Origin: JAHEAO01 sp942492375
GTDB lineage: Bacteria > Pseudomonadota > Alphaproteobacteria > Rhodobacterales > Rhodobacteraceae
Reading direction: 5' to 3'
Length of the DNA stretch: 64,000 nt
NCBI GenBank assembly: GCA_942492375.1
Contig: CALOEL010000003.1
Span: 150,630-214,629 of the forward strand
Below, in pieces: positions 57,333 through 64,000 of this stretch; the stretch's first letter is position 1; every line of letters begins with the position of its first letter. The notes below the pieces were generated by a model. That model had not been told where the DNA came from. It was given only the letters and a program-made list of their open reading frames with translations, and ran no database searches. Made by a program: the position numbers and the translations under genes.

Positions 57333-58877
57333 CTATTGCAATCCCATGGTTTCGGCCACGCCGGTGGTGCCGGCCAGGAGCCCTTCGGCGGCCGCTCGCG
57401 CGGAGGTGAGCGTCACATCCGTAGCCAGGCCGAAATAGATGCAGGCCAGGGCCATGATCCAGATCGGCCCAAGCATCCAGAACGAAACCTCCGTCGCCGC
57501 TCGACCCTCCGGCGCGGGGGCGAGGTACAGCGCCTCGACCATCCGCCAGACATAGACCACCGCCAGCAGCGAGGAGAGCACGATCAGGACGGCGATCGGC
57601 CACCAGCCCTTTTCCAGCGCGGCCTGTACCAGCACCCATTTGCTGACGAAGCCCGCCGTGCCCGGCACGCCGATCAGGCTGAGTCCGCCAATGACAGCTG
57701 CGGCGCTCGTCCAGGGCATCGCGCGGCCAAGGCCGCAGACGCGGTCGTAGAACGACCCACCTGCCCGCAGCACATAGGCCCCGACCGCCATGAAGAGCAC
57801 CGCTTTGGTGATACCGTGATTGAACAGATGCACCACCGCCGCCGTGACGCCGGTTTCGGTCAGAAACGAAATACCCAGAAGGATGTAACCGATCTGCGCG
57901 ACGCTGGAATAGGCCAGCATCCGCTTCAGGTCGGTCTGGAACACGGCGATGAAAGAGGCCGCGAACATCGCGACGACGGCGAATGGCAGGATGATGAATT
58001 CCAGCGTGCTGAGTTCGAACACGAAGCTGGGCTGAAAGACCGAGAAAATGAACCGCAGGAGCGCGTAGACCGCCACCTTGGTCGCGGTCGCCGCCAGAAA
58101 GGCAGTCACTGCCGAGGGCGCGTAGGTATAGGCGTTGGGAAGCCAGCCGTGGACCGGGTAGACTGCCACTTTCAGCCCCATCCCCACCACGATGAAGGCG
58201 AAAGCCGCGTGGATCGTCCGGTTGTCCCCCTGGTCGGCGATCCTGACCGCGATGTCGGCCAGGTTGAGCGTGCCGGTCGCCATATAGAGCAACCCGAGGC
58301 CGATCACGAAGAAGGTCGCGCCGATCGTGCCCATGATCAGATAGTCATAGGCCGCCGTCAGCGCCCTCCGGTCGGCCCCCGACCCCATCGCGATCAACAC
58401 ATAGGTCGAGAGCGAGGAAATCTCGAGGAAGACGAAGACGTTGAAGGCGTCGCCCGTCGCGGCCACGCCCAGAAGCCCCGTCAGGCACAGCAGATAGCAG
58501 GCGTAGAATAAGGTGTGATGATAGCGCGGCACCTCGCGCGCGACGCTTTCGCGGGCATAGGGCAGTACGACGGTACTGATCCCCGAGACCAGCAACAGGA
58601 CGAAGGCATTGGCCGCGTCGATACGGTACTCGATGCCGAGCGGCGGCGCCCATCCGCCGATATGGTAGGACAGCACCGAACCGTCGACAACGCGCAGGAG
58701 CAGCAGGATCGCGATGATGAAGGAGGCGATGCTCGCGGCGAAGGTCAGACCCCAGGCGAAGCCGCGGCTGCCGACAACGACCACAAGTGGCGCGGCGACG
58801 AACGGTACAAGCACCTGAAGCACCGGAAGATGGTCTGCCAGCGTCATGGCGACCTGTTGGGTTGTTTCGGTCGCCAT
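57333..58877 (-). CDS. Mrp-type antiporter subunit D paralogue 1
   Basis: The 514-residue product has the MnhD pattern NVFVFLEISSLSTYVLIAMGS (E in FLE) and GLKVAVYPVHGWLPNAYTYAPSAVTAFLAATATKVAVYAL. AYSSVAQIGYILLGISF is another conserved family stretch. It overlaps mnhC by one base (TAATG). Of the three paralogues this one is closest in layout to a canonical MrpD. Confidence 0.92.
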   Translation of the reverse strand: MATETTQQVAMTLADHLPVLQVLVPFVAAPLVVVVGSRGFAWGLTFAASIASFIIAILLLLRVVDGSVLSYHIGGWAPPLGIEYRIDAANAFVLLLVSGISTVVLPYARESVAREVPRYHHTLFYACYLLCLTGLLGVAATGDAFNVFVFLEISSLSTYVLIAMGSGADRRALTAAYDYLIMGTIGATFFVIGLGLLYMATGTLNLADIAVRIADQGDNRTIHAAFAFIVVGMGLKVAVYPVHGWLPNAYTYAPSAVTAFLAATATKVAVYALLRFIFSVFQPSFVFELSTLEFIILPFAVVAMFAASFIAVFQTDLKRMLAYSSVAQIGYILLGISFLTETGVTAAVVHLFNHGITKAVLFMAVGAYVLRAGGSFYDRVCGLGRAMPWTSAAAVIGGLSLIGVPGTAGFVSKWVLVQAALEKGWWPIAVLIVLSSLLAVVYVWRMVEALYLAPAPEGRAATEVSFWMLGPIWIMALACIYFGLATDVTLTSARAAAEGLLAGTTGVAETMGLQ

Positions 58878-59302
58878 TACGCCTGTCTGCCCGTGGCCCT
58901 GTTATATCTCTGGTTCTCTTCCCGTGCGATCGATTGCTCGATGACGACGATCTCGTCTTCCTCTATGGTTCCGAACTCTTCGCGGATGCGCACGATCAGC
59001 GCCAGGCCGAGGGCGGTCGTCGCGATTCCGACGACGATGGCCGTCAGGATCAGCACATGCGGCAGGGGGTTGGAATAGACCACCTCTGGATCGATCTTCA
59101 TGTCGGCGGGAAATATCGGCGCGGTGCCGCCGGTGACCTTGCCCATCGAGATGTAAAGCATGAAGACCGAGGTCTGGAAGATGTTCAGCCCGACGATCTT
59201 CTTCACGAAGTTGCCTTTGGCCACGACAATATAGAGGCCGGTCATCATCAGCACGGTGAACAGCCAGTAGTAGATGTGGCCGATGAAGAATTCCCAGGTC
59301 AT
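58877..59302 (-). CDS. mnhC: Na+/H+ antiporter subunit C (NuoK-like)
   Basis: The 141-residue product has three helices and the NuoK-like motif GNFVKKIVGLNIFQTSVFMLYISMG, followed by DPLPHVLILTAIVVGIATTALGLALIV, seen here as NPLPHVLILTAIVVG. An acidic C-terminal tail (EEFGTIEEDEIVVIEQ) follows. It is coupled to mnhB by a one-base overlap (TGATG). Confidence 0.93.
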   Translation of the reverse strand: MTWEFFIGHIYYWLFTVLMMTGLYIVVAKGNFVKKIVGLNIFQTSVFMLYISMGKVTGGTAPIFPADMKIDPEVVYSNPLPHVLILTAIVVGIATTALGLALIVRIREEFGTIEEDEIVVIEQSIAREENQRYNRATGRQA

Positions 59303-59742
59303 CACCACTCCTCGTCGCCGATGCTGGGTGGGCGGCCGGCGAAAGCGTAGTAGACCGCGACCATCACGCCGGTCACGGTGACGCCAACGCCCAGTTCGAC
59401 GGCAAGGATCCCCCAATGCTGACCGTATTCAGGGTACTGCGGGGAAAGCGCCGAGTAGTCGAGAAACGCATAGCCCAGAAAGAAGCTGTAGATGCCGGTG
59501 CCGGCATAGATGAGAACGCCGAGCGCAAGAAGCTTGTGGACAAGCCAGGCTGGAAACACCTGCTGAACCTTTTCCAGCCCGAAGACGATGCCATAGAGGA
59601 TAAACGCAACCGCCATGATGACCCCGGCCTGAAAGCCGCCGCCGGGTGAATAATCGCCGTGAAACTGCACGTAGAAGGCGAAAAGGATGATGGTGCCGAC
59701 CAGAAGCTTGGTGATCACCCGCAAGATCAGATGATGGCGCAT
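59302..59742 (-). CDS. mnhB: Na+/H+ antiporter subunit B
   Basis: The 146-residue product has four helices and the MnhB/MbhF signature FYVQFHGDYSPGGGFQAGVIMAVAFILYG, where HGDYSPGGGFQ is nearly invariant in the family. It overlaps the genes on both sides by one base. The ATG at 59742 is preferred to a TTG at 59745. Confidence 0.95.
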   Translation of the reverse strand: MRHHLILRVITKLLVGTIILFAFYVQFHGDYSPGGGFQAGVIMAVAFILYGIVFGLEKVQQVFPAWLVHKLLALGVLIYAGTGIYSFFLGYAFLDYSALSPQYPEYGQHWGILAVELGVGVTVTGVMVAVYYAFAGRPPSIGDEEW

Positions 59743-60305
59743 CAACCCGCCTCGCTTTCGTCGTCGCCGCGGTTCCTGCGGCGGCGTTTTAGGCCGCTGA
59801 TCAGCATAAGCACGCCGATGCCCGCGGTGAAGACCACCGCGGTTTCGCCAAGCGTGTCGTAGCCCCGGTAGCTTGCCAGGATCGCTGTCACCATGTTGGG
59901 CACCCCGATCTCGTGCGGACTGCGTTCCAGATAGTCGGGCAGGACATGGGTTTGCGCCGGTGCATCGGCGGAGCCGATATTCGGCATGTCCATCGTGCCA
60001 TAGATCAGAGCGCTGCCGGTGACGAACACTACGAAGAGCGGGATCGCCGGCGACCGCGTCGTGGGTTTCTCGTGCCGCGATGTCAGCGCCAGGGTGCCTA
60101 GGACGAGCACGGTCGAAATACCTGCGCCGACCGCGGCCTCGGTGAAGGCCACGTCGACGGCGTCGAAGCCGACGAAGAGCAACGCAGAGAGCAGGCTGAA
60201 GACACCGGAAAACATCGCTGTGGCGAACAGGCTGGTGACCCGGACCACCGACAGCGCGGTGACGACCAGGAGGATGAACAACGCAATGCTGAGAAAAGTT
60301 TCCAT
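59742..60305 (-). CDS. DUF4040 subunit (C-terminal MrpA-like / MbhD-MbhE)
   Basis: The 187-residue product corresponds to the C-terminal part of MrpA plus an MbhE-like piece: FDAVDVAFTEAAVGAGISTVLVLGTLALT is the DUF4040 core (AFTEAxVGAG), and ASYRGYDTLGETAVVFTAGIGVLMLI is the MbhE-like end (YRGxDTLGE). In canonical Mrp systems these are fused to a NuoL-like MrpA. Here they stand alone, which places the operon in the split-MrpA class. Confidence 0.9.
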   Translation of the reverse strand: METFLSIALFILLVVTALSVVRVTSLFATAMFSGVFSLLSALLFVGFDAVDVAFTEAAVGAGISTVLVLGTLALTSRHEKPTTRSPAIPLFVVFVTGSALIYGTMDMPNIGSADAPAQTHVLPDYLERSPHEIGVPNMVTAILASYRGYDTLGETAVVFTAGIGVLMLISGLKRRRRNRGDDESEAG

Positions 60306-60315
60306 GCCGTCGCCG

Positions 60316-60696
60316 TCAGGTTTTCTGCGCGGCTTCGGCCGCATTGCTTTCGGATTGCTCCGAGGGTTCCGCGCCGACGAGACCTGGCGCTTCCTTCGGC
60401 CGCAAGCCCGAGACGAGCGCCGCATTCGCCACCGCGTGGGTCGAGGTCGGTCCGGTGATGAACAGGAAGACGCCGATGACAATCAGCTTGACCGTGACGA
60501 GGGTGAAACCGGAATAAATGCACATTCCGACAAGCAGCAGGACGACTCCTGCGGAATCCGTGATTGACGCGGCATGAAGGCGTGACCAGAAATCCGGAAA
60601 GCGCAGCGTACCGAAAGCACCGATGATCACGAAGACCGAGCCGGAAAGAATGAAAAACCAAGCGGCGTAAAGGGCAAAGGTCTCGGCCAGTGTCAT
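60316..60696 (-). CDS. mnhG: Na+/H+ antiporter subunit G
   Basis: The 126-residue product has three helices and the MnhG motif GTLRFPDFWSRLHAASITDSAGVVLLLVGM, with FPDxxxRLHAxxxxDxxG conserved. A hydrophilic tail follows. It overlaps mnhF by four bases. Confidence 0.95.
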   Translation of the reverse strand: MTLAETFALYAAWFFILSGSVFVIIGAFGTLRFPDFWSRLHAASITDSAGVVLLLVGMCIYSGFTLVTVKLIVIGVFLFITGPTSTHAVANAALVSGLRPKEAPGLVGAEPSEQSESNAAEAAQKT

Positions 60697-60989
60697 GAGC
60701 GGGCCCTCGCTTCGGCATCTTCACGCGAAATGTCGCCGATCTTGCGATAGCGGAAGAACTTCAGGATCGCGATCGTGCCGACGAAATTGATCAGTGCGTA
60801 AAGTAAAGCGATATCAAGGAAATCGGGGCGGCCGTTGAGGAATCCCATGGCCCCGATCAACAGGACGGTATGGGTTCCGAACGAATTCAGGGCAATCACG
60901 CGATCATATACCGTCGGCCCGAGATAAAGGCGCACCAGCACCAAGACCATGGCGATCATGATCGCGATCGTTGCGATGGCAAACATCAT
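60693..60989 (-). CDS. mnhF: Na+/H+ antiporter subunit F
   Basis: The 98-residue product has three helices and the MnhF motif LYLGPTVYDRVIALNSFGTHTVLLIG with GPTVxDRVxAL conserved, and a following DIALLYALINFVGTIAILKF. It overlaps both mnhE and mnhG by four bases (ATGA type). Confidence 0.95.
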   Translation of the reverse strand: MMFAIATIAIMIAMVLVLVRLYLGPTVYDRVIALNSFGTHTVLLIGAMGFLNGRPDFLDIALLYALINFVGTIAILKFFRYRKIGDISREDAEARARS

Positions 60990-61537
60990 GCGGCCTTTCG
61001 TTCCGTCAGGGTCACACGACGATCCATTTCGGCAAGTGCGTCGGGATCGCTCTCGGAGTAGGCAACCGCATGGACCAGGAAGTTGTCGGGTTCAGTCTCG
61101 ATGGTGATCGTGCCGGGTGTCAGGGTGATCGAATTGGCAAAGATGACCTGACCGAGATCGGTTTTCTGGCTGTAGGGAATCGTGAACAGATGTTGGCGGA
61201 TCGGCATTCTCGGCGAAAGGATGATCCTGGTGACCGCCCAGTTCGCCTTGGCGATCTCAATGAGCAGCCAGAAGAAGTATAGGGTCGTCTGAATGGGCCG
61301 AAGATCGAGCTCGATCCGGTCATCATCGACCGCATCCATACGGGTGATGACAAACACCGCCACCAGAACCGAGAGCACGCCCTCGCCGACCACAAGCGGC
61401 TTGTAGATGCCGGACAAGAGCAACCACAATGCCAACAAGGTGATGGCTGCGCCGACTGTCCGCACGTCCTGCGATCCCCCCTTTATCCGCTCCGCCTGAA
61501 GCACCGCTCCGGTTGTTCGGGAGAGGCTTTCAAGCAT
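60986..61537 (-). CDS. mnhE: Na+/H+ antiporter subunit E
   Basis: The 183-residue product has an N-terminal hydrophobic region (AAITLLALWLLLSGIYKPLVVGEGVLSVLVAVF) and the MnhE core LIEIAKANWAVTRIILSP, then FANSITLTPGTITIE, the signature of the family. It is the first gene of the ten-gene operon. The ATG at 61537 has no strong Shine-Dalgarno; longer frames upstream are antisense to the capsule ATPase and not likely. Confidence 0.93.
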   Translation of the reverse strand: MLESLSRTTGAVLQAERIKGGSQDVRTVGAAITLLALWLLLSGIYKPLVVGEGVLSVLVAVFVITRMDAVDDDRIELDLRPIQTTLYFFWLLIEIAKANWAVTRIILSPRMPIRQHLFTIPYSQKTDLGQVIFANSITLTPGTITIETEPDNFLVHAVAYSESDPDALAEMDRRVTLTERKAA

Positions 61538-61808
61538 GTTGGAATCGATTAATACGGAGCACATCTGTGGTATACAAGCAATTAGCGCTAACTTAGAGAC
61601 TACCAGTTGCCGCATTCTTCGGCGCATTGCAGGCTGCGGGCGCGTCGGAAATGGCTCGGATTTGCGACAATCCGCCGATCGCCGACCCGAATAGAGTTGG
61701 ATTCTGCCGCGCGTTTCCCACATAATGGCACTGGAATGGGCAGCGGAAGCCCCGGGGAAAATCAGGTTCGTTCGCGACCGACAGGCAAAAGGCAGTGCCG
61801 GGGCACTC
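61538..61808. promoter_or_regulatory. divergent promoter region of mnhE and the capsule genes
   Basis: The 271-base gap holds the promoters for two divergent operons. AT-rich sequence with TTAATACGG and GTGGTATAC lies at 61552-61576, and a perfect palindrome TTAGCGCTAA at 61582-61591 could be an operator. No small gene is supported; frames that extend kpsT upstream to 61725 lack a ribosome binding site. Confidence 0.4.
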
Positions 61809-62462
61809 ATGCTGGAATTCAGGAATGTCAGCAAGTCCTTCTGGACTGGCAAACAGCGCAAGGTAATCCTTGATCGCGCCTCGTTCCGCGTGGAATTGGG
61901 CAACTCGCTCGGTATTCTCGCGCCGAACGGGACGGGCAAGACCACGGTCATCAACATGATGGCCGGGCTCGAAAAGCCGGATGAAGGCAGTGTGCACAAA
62001 AGCTGCCGCGTGTCCTTCCCACTCGGGTTCATGGGCGGTGTCGTCAACAAGCACACCGCGCGAGAGAACGCCCGCTTCATCGCCCAGCTCTACGGTATCG
62101 ATCCGGACTACATGGAGGCTTTCACCCGCTGGTTGACTGGAATCAACGAATATTTCGATATGCCCGTCGGTACGTACAGTTCGGGTATGCGGGCGCGGTT
62201 CAGCTTCTCGTTGCTGTTGGCGTTGGAATTCGACATCTACCTGATCGACGAAGGCATGCCGGGAACAACGGATGTCGAGTTCAACCGGAAAGCCGGCAAC
62301 ATCCTGCGAGAGAGATTGGAAAACGCGACTGTGGTCGTTGTGTCCCACCAGGCATCCACTTTGGAAAAATTCTGCAAATCCGCTGCGGTCATTCGGGACG
62401 GCAAGGTTCTGATGTTCGACACGCTGGAAGAGGCGAAGGCAACCTATGACTACGAAACCTAA
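61809..62462 (+). CDS. kpsT: capsule polysaccharide export ABC ATPase (KpsT type)
   Basis: The 217-residue ATPase drives export of capsule or lipid-linked polysaccharide across the inner membrane. It has Walker A LAPNGTGKTT, the signature YSSGMRARFSFSLLLAL (SSGMRAR is specific to KpsT/Wzt-type transporters), Walker B DIYLIDEGMPG and a switch H in VVVVSHQ. The start at 61809 (MLEFRNVSKSFW) is the usual one. The gene ends inside the next, overlapping by 17 bases. Its permease partner (KpsM) is not in the window. Confidence 0.92.
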   Translation: MLEFRNVSKSFWTGKQRKVILDRASFRVELGNSLGILAPNGTGKTTVINMMAGLEKPDEGSVHKSCRVSFPLGFMGGVVNKHTARENARFIAQLYGIDPDYMEAFTRWLTGINEYFDMPVGTYSSGMRARFSFSLLLALEFDIYLIDEGMPGTTDVEFNRKAGNILRERLENATVVVVSHQASTLEKFCKSAAVIRDGKVLMFDTLEEAKATYDYET

Positions 62463-64000
62463 GGCGAAAAAGTTCCGAATCCGGCGCGATGACTCACTGT
62501 CCGATACCGAGGGACAGCAGAGCGCGGCTGCATCCGGCGCGCAGGGGGCCTCAGGGTCGGAGAACAAGCGCAAGCATCCGACGCCGTTCGATGGCGACGC
62601 CCATCAGGCGCCGACCGAAGACGGGCTGGGGGATGCGCCCTACCCGACATCCGAAAGCCAGCGAGTCGACAAGGACGGCGTGAATGTCGGTCCGACCGAT
62701 CTGGACGCCATCAAGAAAGAGGGTCTTACCGGCCGCCAGTTGCGCATGGCCCGCCGCATTGCGCAAAAGCACGGGCTTTCGCCGAACTCCGATTTCGACG
62801 CCGTGCGTCAGTTGAGGCTGAAGGGCATCGACCCGTTCCAGCGGGCAGCACTGCTGGAGCTTGTCGTTCCCGATGGCGACAAGAAACAAGCCCCCAGCAA
62901 CCTTCCGCAGACCGTCGACAAGCAAAAGCTGCCATCGACCGAGGTGATGCATGAAGACAGCCGCGCGCGCGAGGTCTACCTGATCCAGCAGGACATCGCC
63001 CGGCGCCGGCGCCGCAAGATGCTTCTGCTCGCCGCGCGCCTTGCGCTCTTCGTTCTCCTGCCGACTTTCCTCGTCGGGTTCTATTTCTACAAGATCGCGA
63101 CGCCGCTTTATGCGACGAAGTCCGAATTCCTTATCCAGCAGGCCAACAGTCAGTCGGGCGGCGGCCAGCTGGGCGGGCTGTTTTCAGGCACACAGTTCGC
63201 GACCTCGCAAGACTCGATTACGGTTCAGAGCTATCTTCAGTCGCGCGACGCGATGCTGCGGCTGGATGAAGACATCGGGTTCCGCGAGCATTTCAACCAA
63301 GAGCAAATTGACCCACTGCTGCGGCTGGACGACAACAGCACGAATGAGGATGCCTACAGTCTTTACAACCGGCTGGTGAAGATCGGCTACGACCCGACCG
63401 AAGGCATCGTCAAGATGGAGGTCGCGGCCGCGGATCCCGAGGTCAGCGCGCTCTTTCCCGCGCTTTGATCGACTATGCCGAGGAGCAGGTCGATAACCTG
63501 ACCCAGCGCCTGCGCGAGGATCAGATGCAGGGCGCGCGCGAGAGCTTCGTCGATGCTGAGAACAAGATGGTCGCGGCGCAGGACCGCGTCCTCGAATTGC
63601 AGGAAAAGCTTGGGGTTATTGATGCGGCCTCGGAAACCTCCGCCCAGATGGGTCAGATCACGCGTTTCGAGACCGAGTTGCAGGAAAAGAAGCTGCAGCT
63701 TCAGCAGCTTCTCGACAACGACAGCCCGAACCAGGCGCGTGTTGACGGCGTGCGCGGCGATATCAGCCGGCTTGAAGCCGTGGTTTCGGATCTGCGCTCC
63801 AAGCTTACCGAAAGCGGCACCGAGTCCACCTCGCTGGCGCGCATCAGTGGCGAATTGCGTATGGCCGAGCTTGACCTGCAGACCCGTCAGGCAATGATGC
63901 AGCAGGCGCTGCAGCAGCTTGAAACGGCGCGGATCGAGGCCAACCGGCAGGTACGTTATCTGTCGCTCGGGGTCACGCCCGTCGCGCCGGACGAGGCAAC
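62446..64000 (+). pseudogene. kpsE: capsule export inner-membrane protein (KpsE/Wzz-like), frameshifted and cut by window end
   Basis: The first frame (62446-63468) codes a charged N-terminal tail with TGRQLRMARRIAQKHGLSP, a basic stretch ARRRRRK, one membrane helix (LLLAARLALFVLLPTFLVGFYFY) and a periplasmic domain starting ATPLYATKSEFLIQQAN. It stops at 63466 after EVSALFPAL. From 63465 the frame shifted by one base stays open to the end of the window as LIDYAEEQVDNLTQRLRED, then coiled coil (LELQEKLGVIDAASETSAQM ...), which is the expected KpsE continuation. One missing base near 63453-63460 (CTCTTTCCCGC; normal reading ALFSRALIDYAEE) would explain it. It could be a true mutation or an assembly error. 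Confidence 0.85.

Noticed and set aside
61593..62573. 326-codon minus-strand frame opposite kpsT
   Set aside because: Mirror frame of the ATPase gene; the plus strand has Walker A, signature and Walker B motifs.

Overview
The window reads as a chromosomal segment of a high-GC alphaproteobacterium, most likely a member of the Rhodobacteraceae (Rhodobacter/Roseobacter group). Pointers are a class I lysyl-tRNA synthetase, a CryB-type photolyase followed by a short-chain dehydrogenase, a gcvT-gcvH-gcvP operon behind a tandem glycine riboswitch, an mreBCD-mrdA-rodA operon and a three-MnhD Mrp-type antiporter operon. The species cannot be named from this sequence alone. No plasmid or phage backbone is seen. 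Most of the window is ordinary chromosome with one accessory stretch at about 11.6-21.3 kb.

Layout. 0-11.5 kb: small metabolic and stress genes (methyltransferases, UspA, ABM monooxygenase, PNPOx-like protein, two small enzymes of unknown substrate), a large secreted-type beta-helix protein, class I lysS, a TerB-like gene, dacB (PBP4) and nadD. 11.6-13.1 kb: a retron, with a promoter, a structured msr-msd RNA bounded by a 14-bp a1/a2 inverted repeat, and a retron-type reverse transcriptase with a long N-terminal extension. 13.2-14.9 kb: ettA, followed by hairpins and a second, diverged copy of the last 15 ettA codons. 15.0-16.3 kb: an AT-richer two-gene cassette of unknown function. 16.4-21.3 kb: a cold-shock gene cut by an IS66-family element (8-bp target duplication), a DUF1353 lipoprotein, two small stress-type genes and an intact cold-shock paralogue with the same kind of leader.

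21.4-32.7 kb: tamA-tamB (outer-membrane assembly), tRNA-Ala(CGC), a DUF2254 membrane protein and the glycine cleavage operon with its riboswitch. 32.8-43.9 kb: gamma-glutamylcyclotransferase-like protein, gltX, a zincin-like peptidase, an MBL-fold hydrolase, a PfkB kinase, wrbA, nadE, a MORN-repeat protein whose 18 units are a duplicated block of nine, and the cryB-SDR-VOC cluster. 44.0-52.4 kb: leuA behind a leucine-rich leader peptide, then mreB-mreC-mreD-mrdA-rodA and a hydroxyacid dehydrogenase, with most neighbours overlapping. 52.4-61.5 kb (minus strand): SseB-like and uracil-DNA-glycosylase genes and a ten-gene Mrp-type cation/proton antiporter operon. 61.8 kb to the end: a capsule-export ABC ATPase (KpsT type) and a KpsE-type polysaccharide export protein that carries a frameshift and runs off the window.

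How the parts work together: the mre operon builds the lateral wall with PBP2/RodA, and dacB trims it; tamA/tamB place outer-membrane proteins; the capsule genes export surface polysaccharide; the Mrp operon handles Na+/pH; gcvTHP and leuA are controlled by RNA devices at their 5' ends. The most notable accessory system is the retron with its recognisable non-coding RNA and no separate effector gene, next to ettA and an unexplained two-gene cassette.
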